DNA of 9,174 nucleotides from Akkermansiaceae bacterium (GTDB lineage: Bacteria > Verrucomicrobiota > Verrucomicrobiia > Verrucomicrobiales > Akkermansiaceae): the NCBI GenBank assembly GCA_018676385.1, contig JABHEX010000198.1:1-9174 (forward strand). Direction: 5' to 3'. The notes beneath the pieces are model-generated. The model searched no databases. It saw only the letters and a list, made by a program, of their open reading frames with translations, and was not told the origin of the DNA. Positions 1-5,319 of the stretch are shown in pieces. The stretch's first letter is position 1, and each line of letters starts with the position of its first letter. Position numbers and translations under genes: made by a program.

Positions 1-20
1 CACAGCCACCTCGATCGACA

Positions 21-55
21 CTCGCTAACATGTTATAGCAACGTTCAGTTGCGAG
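21..55. other. Imperfect inverted repeat beyond the sulfatase 3' end
   Basis: CTCGC-T-AAC at 21-29 can pair with GTTGCGAG at 48-55 with one bulged base; a competing 5-bp hairpin GCAAC/GTTGC lies inside at 38-52. On the plus strand the stem is followed by TTTAT, so it could be a weak terminator for a gene entering from the left. On the minus strand, where the sulfatase ends, no T-run follows. Low confidence. Confidence 0.2.
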
Positions 56-65
56 TTTATCGTAA

Positions 66-1559
66 TTACGCGTCGCCACCAGCAGGCACCTGGTAATACT
101 CCCTCAGTCGATGAAGCTCTTTTTTCAAGCGCTCCACCTCATCCACATAATCCGAATTTGAATACTCGCTTTTCATTTCCTGCGGGTCATTTTTTAGATC
201 AAAAAATTCCCACTCTTCACCGTTCGGCACATCCTTGCCGTAAAATCTGATGAGCTTAAAACGTTTTTCAGACACCCCTTCATGTCGCCTAACAGCATGC
301 CAGAAAGCTGGGTATTCGTAGTAGTGATAGTAAAGCGAGCTACGCCAGTCGGCTGGCGTATTACCCTTCATCAGCGGCACGATGCTCTCGCCCTGCATTT
401 CCTTCGGTGAGTTCACCCCAGCTAGATCGAGAAACGTTTCAGCAAAATCAATATTCTGCACCAGATCCTTGTTCACGGATCCAGGTTTTACATGCTCCGG
501 CCATCGCACAAGTAAAGGCGTGCGATACGACTCCTCATACATGAAACGCTTGTCAAACCACCCATGCTCTCCCATGTAAAACCCTTGGTCAGAACAATAC
601 ATGACGATGGTGTTTTTTGCCAATCCCGTCTCATCAAGGTAGTTCATGAGCCGTCCCACACTCTCATCCACTGCCCAAATACAGCGCAGGTAATCCTTCA
701 TGTAGAGCTGGTATTTCCACTTCACTAAGTCCTTACCGGTTGGCTTGTGCTTCGCGTAGTACGCATTACGGGCCGCATACTGCTTGTTGTTCTTATACCA
801 CTTTCCGCACTTGAGGTCCGCATTCAACTGCATTGTCTTATCAATCGTCATGTCCTGCATTTTAGCAGCAGTGCCACGACCAGAATAATCGTCAAAAAGT
901 GTCGGCGGCTCGGGAATCTCAATATCAGCATACTTCCCCATGTGCCGTTTGGCGGGTGCCCAGTTCCGATGTGGTGCCTTATGATGCATCATCAGCATGA
1001 ATGGCTTCGATTGATCACGCTGGTCGCTCAGCCACTTCAGCGTTTTGTCAGTAATCACATCGGTGACATATCCTTTATTTTTCTCTTTGCCCTCTGCCGA
1101 GATAAAATCTGGATTATTGTATTTCCCCTGCCCCGGAAGCACATCCCAGTAATCAAATCCCTGCATCGCACCGTTAAGATGGATTTTCCCAATCATCGCC
1201 GTCTGGTATCCATTCTTCTGAAGTATCTTGGCAAAGTTCATCTGATCGTGATCGAAACCACCTTTATTATCTTTTTTCCCATTCAAATGACTGTGTTTGC
1301 CCGTCAGTAAAACAGCACGCGCAGGACCACAGATCGAGTTGGATACATAACAACGGTCAAAACGCATCCCCTGACCCGCCAACCGATCAATATTAGGTGT
1401 CATGTTGAGATGCTGCAGCCTACCTCCATAGGCACCAATCGTCTGATACGAATGATCATCGGAGAAAATCCAGATGATGTTCGGCTTTTCAGCTGCGCTC
1501 ACCGAAAAGGTACAAACAATCGATAGCTTGAGTAGATGCTTTTTTACAGTGATGCTCAT
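66..1559 (-). CDS. Secreted formylglycine-dependent (S1 family) sulfatase
   Basis: Type I sulfatase, hydrolysing sulfate esters, probably on glycans, in the periplasm or outside the cell. From the ATG at 1559 (497 aa) residues 1-23 form a signal peptide: basic MSITVKK, a hydrophobic stretch, then VSAA before EKPN. Metal-binding DD follows in IWIFSDDHS (34-35). The C-x-P-x-R signature CGPAR at 77-81 carries the Cys converted to formylglycine, followed by LLTGK. MMHHKAPHR and SDQGFYMGEHGWFDK supply further active-site His, Asp, Gln and Lys residues. Length is normal for the family. The frame also opens with a TTG at 1580, seven codons earlier, preceded by GAGG; I prefer the ATG because it gives a proper signal peptide n-region. 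NSICGPARAVLLTGKHSHLNG resembles N-acetylglucosamine-6-sulfatase-type enzymes (S1_11), but the substrate cannot be fixed. An anaerobic-type or PMM-independent maturase would have to be encoded elsewhere. Divergent from ssrA. Confidence 0.95.
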   Translation of the reverse strand: MSITVKKHLLKLSIVCTFSVSAAEKPNIIWIFSDDHSYQTIGAYGGRLQHLNMTPNIDRLAGQGMRFDRCYVSNSICGPARAVLLTGKHSHLNGKKDNKGGFDHDQMNFAKILQKNGYQTAMIGKIHLNGAMQGFDYWDVLPGQGKYNNPDFISAEGKEKNKGYVTDVITDKTLKWLSDQRDQSKPFMLMMHHKAPHRNWAPAKRHMGKYADIEIPEPPTLFDDYSGRGTAAKMQDMTIDKTMQLNADLKCGKWYKNNKQYAARNAYYAKHKPTGKDLVKWKYQLYMKDYLRCIWAVDESVGRLMNYLDETGLAKNTIVMYCSDQGFYMGEHGWFDKRFMYEESYRTPLLVRWPEHVKPGSVNKDLVQNIDFAETFLDLAGVNSPKEMQGESIVPLMKGNTPADWRSSLYYHYYEYPAFWHAVRRHEGVSEKRFKLIRFYGKDVPNGEEWEFFDLKNDPQEMKSEYSNSDYVDEVERLKKELHRLREYYQVPAGGDA

Positions 1560-1652
1560 GAGCCAAGAATACACAACCAAGCTGCCTCAGCTATTAAATT
1601 ACCTTGCAAATTTATCAATCAAGGACATGGTGTGCATGTCTCCTTGGAGAAT

Positions 1653-1658
1653 TATACT
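1653..1658 (+). promoter_or_regulatory. Possible -10 box of ssrA
   Basis: TATACT matches the sigma70 -10 consensus at 5 of 6 positions, directly before the run of six G that opens the tmRNA. No good -35 is visible 16-18 bp upstream, and the hexamer sits only 3 bp before the mature 5' end. The start would then have to be very close to the processed end, so this may be coincidental. Confidence 0.35.
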
Positions 1659-1661
1659 GAG

Positions 1662-2020
1662 GGGGGCGTAATGGTTTCGACTGAATATTGAAAGCATAAG
1701 TCGCATGTAGAGGTTGATCGGTTGGCCTCTTTAAAAAGCCGTTCAAACAAACTAATTGCAGACTCTAACGAGCTCGCACTTGCTGCTTAATTGACAGCGA
1801 CGTCTATCTCCCTGACGTCCACTAGGGGGGAAGGCGACACACCAGTGGACTGGCCAAAGATCGGGTGACCGGGTCAATGGTAAGACTAAACAGGTTAATC
1901 GGAGGACCCAAGCCGCTGGCGAGCAACTGCCCTCTCAAAACCTCTATCGTCCAGCTAAACATGTAGACGCTTAAGCAGCAGATATCTAGGACGCGGGTTC
2001 GACTCCCGCCGCCTCCACCA
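1662..2020 (+). ncRNA. ssrA: tmRNA (transfer-messenger RNA), one-piece form
   Basis: Rescues stalled ribosomes by acting as alanyl-tRNA and then as a short mRNA encoding a degradation tag, working with SmpB. The acceptor stem pairs GGGGGCG (1662-1668) with CGCCTCC (2010-2016, one G-U), followed by an encoded A-CCA end. The T arm is GCGGG / TTCGACT / CCCGC (1993-2009). The D-loop-like GGTTTCGAC (1673-1681) and the CTAAACATGTAGA segment before the 3' half are typical. The tag frame ends GAG CTC GCA CTT GCT GCT TAA (1770-1790); taking GCA at 1758 as resume codon gives ADSNELALAA, the same length as the E. coli tag and with the same ALAA end. The resume codon is inferred. A downstream pseudoknot stem is visible as GTCCACT (1817-1823) with AGTGGAC (1844-1850). 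The order is not permuted. At 359 nt the size is normal. Confidence 0.97.
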
Positions 2021-2056
2021 ACTCATCATCAGTGAGTTACAAATAACTAGTGATAT

Positions 2057-2094
2057 AATAAGACCCTTAGTAAGACCTAAGGGTCTTATTTTGT
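2057..2094 (+). terminator. Intrinsic terminator of ssrA
   Basis: A perfect 14-bp stem pairs AATAAGACCCTTAG (2057-2070) with CTAAGGGTCTTATT (2077-2090) around a TAAGAC loop, followed by TTTG. It lies 36 nt after the tmRNA CCA end. The A-containing 5' flank may allow some function on the minus strand, where it would stop transcripts arriving from the accessory block. Confidence 0.9.
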
Positions 2095-2145
2095 CTTGGT
2101 TTAATGATGGCTGATAAATAAAGGGGATAGGCTACTCTGAGAGGT

Positions 2146-2182
2146 CGACCCTCCCTGCTCACAGATTATGCACGACCCTCCC
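2146..2182. repeat. 10-bp direct repeat CGACCCTCCC, two copies
   Basis: Copies are at 2146-2155 and 2173-2182, offset by 27 bp. With two copies only, they could be a protein-binding pair, remnant iterons or chance. No replication or recombination gene is adjacent. Confidence 0.4.
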
Positions 2183-2289
2183 CTCATGTGGTTCCGCTAT
2201 CATGTTTGGTGTAATGGTGTGTGCCTCATATGAGCACCCATGCATGGAAAGCACTATATAGCCTTCATCCTGTATTCCATAGGGTCGCA

Positions 2290-2338
2290 ACAGTTTCAAG
2301 ATGAGACTCTACCATAGGAGTCCCTCTAAAGGAACTGT
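2290..2338 (+). other. Two-tier hairpin, candidate structured RNA or DNA element
   Basis: The outer stem pairs ACAGTTTC (2290-2297) with GGAACTGT (2331-2338; 8 bp, one G-U). The inner stem pairs GACTC (2305-2309) with GAGTC (2318-2322) around an 8-nt loop. A further stem follows at 2340-2381. The strand is arbitrary because DNA pairing is symmetric apart from the wobble. No U-run follows, so it is not a terminator. Function unknown. Confidence 0.3.
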
Positions 2339-2434
2339 CCTCTGCCGATTGCTATCGATAGAGATAAATGCATAAGCAGAGCGGGAGGGCTGTGAGTCTA
2401 CGGTGAGGGTGCTGACCTAATCCTTGGGGTCTTC

Positions 2435-2839
2435 CTACTCCTCGCTTAAAGGTGGATCTGGTTCGTCTGACTCCAGTTGGTCTGAGATAGCTGGTTCCCT
2501 GTTTAGCGACTGCCTCAGCCCCTCCATCGCCCTCTTCGCGAACTCTTGGGGCGACTCTTCTGGTAGTGCGCGAAGAATGGGCTGTAACATCACTAGCTTC
2601 TTACCTTCTGTCTGCTCTTCTTGGTCTTGCTCCTCGGCTTGCTGCTGCTCTGTCCGCTCCTGTTCCTGAAACACCTCCTCGGGGAGACGGTTTGCTGGGG
2701 ACAGGCTTTGCTCCCGTAGGCTTTGTCGGCAGGCTTCTGCAAATCGTTCCCCGTCCTCTCTATTTGATGTAAGATCTGAGGCCACTATATCTTTTAATGA
2801 AGGTGTGTTTTCTTCCGATTTATTGTTCTGCTTTTTCAT
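2435..2839 (-). CDS. Hypothetical 134-aa acidic, Glu/Gln-rich protein
   Basis: I do not recognise a family. The product is hydrophilic, with no signal peptide or membrane segment. Residues 55-80 are nearly all E, Q, K, R and D (EVFQEQERTEQQQAEEQDQ) and would form a charged helix or coiled coil. Two flanking segments look related: FAEACRQSLREQSL at 33-46 and FAKRAMEGLRQSLNRE at 100-115, suggesting an internal duplication around the coil. The C-terminus is acidic and proline-containing (DEPDPPLSEE). AAGGA lies 2 nt before the ATG, closer than usual but supportive of the start. It is in the accessory block, downstream on the same strand of the HsdM remnant, so it may be mobile-element cargo. The low-complexity composition means it could be spurious, but the internal repeat and the RBS argue for a real gene. 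Confidence 0.55.
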   Translation of the reverse strand: MKKQNNKSEENTPSLKDIVASDLTSNREDGERFAEACRQSLREQSLSPANRLPEEVFQEQERTEQQQAEEQDQEEQTEGKKLVMLQPILRALPEESPQEFAKRAMEGLRQSLNREPAISDQLESDEPDPPLSEE

Positions 2840-2985
2840 AATCCTTTTTCTGGTGTTTTCCGCTAACCTTTCTGTCCGCCGCTTTTCCGTTTGTCTTACT
2901 TATTATTGTGCCGTTTCAAATTTATTACATCTACACATGGCCGCAAAGTCCGGGGGAGGACTCCCCAGTTTCACTGTGCATCGTT

Positions 2986-3156
2986 ATGTTAATCCCTGTG
3001 ATGACTACGATTTTTTTACTCATCATATCCCAGAAAGCAACTACTTGCGTAAAAGATGCTGGGTTCAAGGTTGGTTTAATGGGGTCAAATATCGACGAAG
3101 TCCGCAGAATGACAGACATGGTCAAACTCAAAGATAGCTCCTCATCGGAACGCTAA
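2986..3156 (+). CDS. Possible 56-aa single-pass membrane protein
   Basis: From the ATG at 2986 the product begins MLIPVMTTIFLLIIS, a hydrophobic segment able to span a membrane. A short polar tail follows (CVKDAGFKVGLMGSN, then IDEVRRMTDMVKLKD) ending in SSSSER. The frame extends upstream to a GTG at 2908 (82 aa). A GGAGGA sits 25 nt before the ATG, too far to act as its ribosome site. The tail has a natural residue mix, better than the opposite strand, which is why I list it. No family recognised; could be a small toxin-like or anchor peptide, a remnant, or spurious. Confidence 0.27.
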   Translation: MLIPVMTTIFLLIISQKATTCVKDAGFKVGLMGSNIDEVRRMTDMVKLKDSSSSER

Positions 3157-3435
3157 TTAAACTGTCATTGCCTTGTGGCTTCTTTCACTTGATCGAGAAT
3201 CTTCTCTCCTCAACGGAACTTCACCAGCCAAGGCTTCAGATCTTGAACGATTCCCTTGGATTCCTTGCCCCTCTCTTGTCCCAGCGTTATGATTAGAGCC
3301 TCCACCCTCGTTACGAGATGGTTCGCCCCCGACTTCTCCTATTGCTTGAGTATCGCTTTTTATTGCAGGGTTAATTTGCTTCTTTGAGACTGGTATTTGT
3401 GAAACCTGTCCTTTCGAGATTTGCTCATTCGAGAT
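3157..3435 (-). pseudogene. Startless 92-codon open frame with pentapeptide repeat
   Basis: The frame is open from just after a TAA (3438-3436) to the TAA at 3159-3157 and has no ATG, GTG or TTG in its first 68 codons. Its product starts with a degenerate tandem pentapeptide, ISNEQ-ISKGQ-VSQIP-VSKKQ. At DNA level this includes an exact 10-bp direct repeat TTCGAGATTT at 3413-3422 and 3428-3437, offset 15 bp (five codons), so the repeat keeps the frame. A Gly/Glu/Ser/Arg-rich tail follows (GEVGGEPSRNEGGG, later RREDSRSSERSHK). This looks like the C-terminal tail of a larger protein that has lost its start by deletion or frameshift. It starts 68 bp after the HsdM remnant's stop in another frame. 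Parent family not recognised. Confidence 0.4.
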
Positions 3436-3503
3436 TTATATCTGCAAGGTATATTTCATGAAGATTCATTCTGTTGGGGTCTGCACATTGTCCCTCATCG
3501 TGA

Positions 3504-3626
3504 CTATTTGTAGAAAATGAATCCGAGGATGTAGTCACGGAATCCAGCGGCATCCATATTGCCTCTGAGGTCGTTGGCGATGTTCCAGAGCTGGGATTCG
3601 AGTTGGCGTTTGTGGTCTTCTGACAT
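3504..3626 (-). pseudogene. hsdM: N-terminal remnant of type I R-M methyltransferase subunit HsdM
   Basis: From the ATG at 3626, 40 codons then TAG. The peptide carries the characteristic opening of HsdM proteins: MSEDHKRQLESQ, LWNIANDLRG, then FRDYILGFIFYK, where intact family members usually continue with a segment like YLSEK and run to about 500 residues. Here the frame stops straight after FIFYK, and none of the three frames downstream resumes HsdM sequence. The SAM-binding and NPPF catalytic domain are therefore absent, as are hsdS and hsdR within the window. HsdM modifies adenine in the bipartite site set by HsdS; this fragment cannot. It overlaps in another frame a 118-codon ORF (3781-3425), which I regard as a shadow over most of its length. 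No Shine-Dalgarno precedes it. Family identification is confident; whether the peptide is still made is unknown. Confidence 0.85.
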
Positions 3627-3993
3627 GTGTGGTGGATAGTGGATGACGGAAGGTTGTTAGTAAACGCTGAAATGATACATCCCCAGGCAGGATGAGGAAG
3701 CAGGATACTCAAAACAGGCAATGAACCCCAGAGGGTGAGACACTGACAGGGTGATGTGTTAGTAAAAAAATGACCTGTCACTTACCCTAAAACGAAAGAC
3801 ATGCAGATGCCAACACACCGCTAAACTCACTCCATGGATTATCATTTGCTACTTCGCCGTCCCTGATGAGCCAACAGCAAAGCACTTTGAGAAACACCAT
3901 AGAAGCTGATCAGTGCATACCTTTGCTAAAAGGCACATCGTGTAAATGCGATCACATCTTGCCGAATCCTTTCGATTCGCTAGACTGCCTGGT
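3627..3993. other. Gene-less stretch before the GNAT gene
   Basis: No supported gene on either strand. It contains a 57-nt two-part hairpin (3732-3788) and a 9-bp repeat GTTAGTAAA at 3656-3664 and 3758-3766. A clear promoter for the downstream acetyltransferase could not be placed: TTGAGA at 3887-3892 has no matching -10 at normal spacing. Confidence 0.5.
3732..3788 (+). other. 57-nt two-part hairpin
   Basis: The inner perfect stem pairs TGACAGG (3744-3750) with CCTGTCA (3774-3780) around a 23-nt A-rich loop. The outer stem pairs AGGGTGA (3732-3738) with TTACCCT (3782-3788, one G-U), separated by an asymmetric internal loop (5 nt versus 1 nt). AGGGTGA also recurs at 3748-3754. No T-run follows. 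Possible small RNA, operator or insertion-element end; unassigned. Confidence 0.35.
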
Positions 3994-4902
3994 ATGAGAA
4001 TCCGGTCAGCCTCACCCGATGAACACGATTCGGTAGCACAACTCATCCACCAGAGCACAAATTCATGGTACGAAAAAAATCGTAGTCACACAATTTTTGA
4101 TCCATCTACTCCCCTAGCGTGCCGGTTATTCACTGACGTCTATGGAGACCTCGATCCCAGTTGCTGCCTCGTCGCTGAGAAGGATGACGGACAGCTTATC
4201 GGTAGCTGCTTTTATCATCCACGGGAAACACATGTCTCGCTCGGCATCATGAACACACACCCTGAGGCCGCGGGACATGGCGTGGCTCGCAAACTACTTT
4301 CCAACGTCATTGATCACGCTGAGGGAAAACCTGTCCGACTGATATCAAGCGCAATGAATCTGGATTCTTATTCGCTTTACACCAAAGCTGGGTTCACCCC
4401 GCAGGGCCTCTATCAGGACATGCAGTTTTCTGAGTCGTTGCGTGTCGATAACCTCCCTGCACAAGCTCTAGGGATTAGACAGGCGACAACAGACGACGCA
4501 ACCGCCATGGCAGATCTAGAAATGAAACTCTGCGGTATTCGGCGGGAAAAAGACTACCAGTATTTCATTGAAAACAAACGAGGTATTTGGCGCTGCCTTG
4601 TCATCGAAAAGGATGGGGAGATCATAGGTTTTCTGAATGCTGTAAATCACCCCGCTAGCAGCATGTTAGGCCCCGGTGTTTTCAGTACGTGGCAAGATGC
4701 TTTAGCCCTCATCTGTGCGCACCACCACGCCAATCCCGACGCCCGACCGGTTTTTTTGGTGCCCGCTAACCAGAAGTATCTTGTGGCCGCACTCTATCAC
4801 CTAGGTGCCCGCAATCTTGAGCTGCACGTTTCTCAAGTTCTTGGGAAAGCACCAACACCCACCGGCATCATCATGCCCACCTTCATGCCGGAGACCGGAT
4901 AG
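3994..4902 (+). CDS. Tandem-GNAT family N-acetyltransferase
   Basis: Predicted cytoplasmic acetyl-CoA-dependent acetyltransferase of 302 aa with two GNAT-like folds. I choose the ATG at 3994 (MRIRSASPDEHDSV) because GNAT domains normally open with this beta strand; an in-frame ATG at 3946 would add 16 residues with no domain role. Domain 1 (about 1-150) has the acetyl-CoA loop in HPEAAGHGVARKLL (about 89-102), fitting Q/R-x-x-G-x-G/A with Glu in the first place. It is followed by NLDSYSLYTKAGF (122-134), the usual N..S..LY.K.GF helix-strand motif. Domain 2 starts near GIRQATTDDATAMADLE (about 160) and has the WRCLVIEKDGEIIGFL strands but no acetyl-CoA loop, so it is probably non-catalytic. 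The substrate cannot be told. It precedes the ferredoxin-P450 cassette by 86 bp, a gap with its own promoter-like sequence, so it need not be in that operon. Confidence 0.85.
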   Translation: MRIRSASPDEHDSVAQLIHQSTNSWYEKNRSHTIFDPSTPLACRLFTDVYGDLDPSCCLVAEKDDGQLIGSCFYHPRETHVSLGIMNTHPEAAGHGVARKLLSNVIDHAEGKPVRLISSAMNLDSYSLYTKAGFTPQGLYQDMQFSESLRVDNLPAQALGIRQATTDDATAMADLEMKLCGIRREKDYQYFIENKRGIWRCLVIEKDGEIIGFLNAVNHPASSMLGPGVFSTWQDALALICAHHHANPDARPVFLVPANQKYLVAALYHLGARNLELHVSQVLGKAPTPTGIIMPTFMPETG

Positions 4903-4936
4903 ATTACAAAAAACCCACCATTTTTGTTTGTTGTTA

Positions 4937-4964
4937 TTGCCAAGCGTCGAGGGATTCATACAAA
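4937..4964 (+). promoter_or_regulatory. Predicted sigma70-like promoter of the ferredoxin-P450 cassette
   Basis: TTGCCA (4937-4942, 5 of 6 to consensus), 16-bp spacer, TACAAA (4959-4964, 4 of 6). Transcription would start near 4971, leaving about an 18-nt leader before the ferredoxin ATG at 4989. A weak A/T stem ACAAAAA / TTTTTGT (4906-4927) lies just upstream, after the acetyltransferase stop. Confidence 0.45.
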
Positions 4965-4988
4965 TAGAGTCACCAGCTAAAACTCATT

Positions 4989-5300
4989 ATGCCTAAAGTT
5001 ACATTTATTACCCCCGACGGAGAAAAAACCACAATCGATAACGCCGACGGCACACTCATGGAAGTGGCTACCGATTACGGAATTACCGGCATCGATGCCA
5101 TCTGCGGTGGTGTCTGCTCATGTGCTACTTGCCATGTGCGTGTGACTGATGAATGGAAGGAAAAGGTAGGGCCACAGAACGATACTGAGAAAGATATCCT
5201 CGATCTAGAAGACGGAGCAGATGACAATAGTCGACTAAGCTGCCAAATCGAACTTACCGATGAGCTCGACGGATTGGTCGTTGAGGTCGTGGAACTCTAA
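4989..5300 (+). CDS. Adrenodoxin-type [2Fe-2S] ferredoxin
   Basis: 103-aa soluble electron carrier, normal length for the vertebrate/bacterial adrenodoxin-putidaredoxin class that feeds class I cytochromes P450. Cluster ligands are Cys39, Cys45, Cys48 and Cys85 in the C-x5-C-x2-C...C pattern (ICGGVCSCATCHV, then RLSCQIEL). Cys43 is an additional non-ligand Cys common in this family. The N-terminal MPKVTFITPDGEKTTID strands and acidic loop DILDLEDGADDNSR, the usual partner-docking surface, are present. It is the first gene of the cassette, 19 bp before the P450, which strongly suggests it is that enzyme's redox partner. A ferredoxin reductase, needed to complete the chain from NAD(P)H, is not in the window. 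The start has no strong Shine-Dalgarno. Confidence 0.96.
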   Translation: MPKVTFITPDGEKTTIDNADGTLMEVATDYGITGIDAICGGVCSCATCHVRVTDEWKEKVGPQNDTEKDILDLEDGADDNSRLSCQIELTDELDGLVVEVVEL

Positions 5301-5319
5301 CCATTTAATAACCTACACC

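Larger units (their letters stand above)
2101..2434. other. Gene-less stretch with repeats and hairpins
   Basis: No convincing gene is seen between the ssrA terminator and the 134-residue ORF. The stretch contains a 10-bp direct repeat (2146-2182), a two-tier hairpin (2290-2338), an adjacent stem CTCTGC (2340-2345) / GCAGAG (2376-2381), and the palindrome CTATCGATAG (2352-2361) inside that stem. On the minus strand a 35-codon open stretch (2416-2312) reads plausibly but has no start codon. Confidence 0.5.

Noticed and set aside
747..1310. 187-codon plus-strand ORF opposite the sulfatase
   Set aside because: Antisense shadow of a well-supported sulfatase gene, with no recognisable motif.
2146..2182. 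Two CGACCCTCCC copies as CRISPR repeats or replication iterons
   Set aside because: Only two short copies, no spacer regularity, and no cas or rep gene nearby.
2312..2416. 35-codon minus-strand open stretch with a plausible residue mix ending in VPLEGLLW
   Set aside because: No start codon, closed by stops on both sides, and overlaps the hairpin region; too short to support as a gene.
2953..2966. GGGGA-GGAC-TCCCC hairpin as a terminator
   Set aside because: The stem is 5 bp and no T-run follows on either strand.
3298..3306. GCCTCCACC matching the 3' end of ssrA, as a possible att duplicate
   Set aside because: Only 9 bp match, and it is explained by the Gly-rich codons of the opposite-strand open frame.
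3425..3781. 118-codon minus-strand ORF
   Set aside because: It overlaps the hsdM remnant in another frame, and its first part is Ser/Thr/Pro/His-rich as expected of an out-of-frame reading. Its last residues could be a real fragment, but this cannot be shown.
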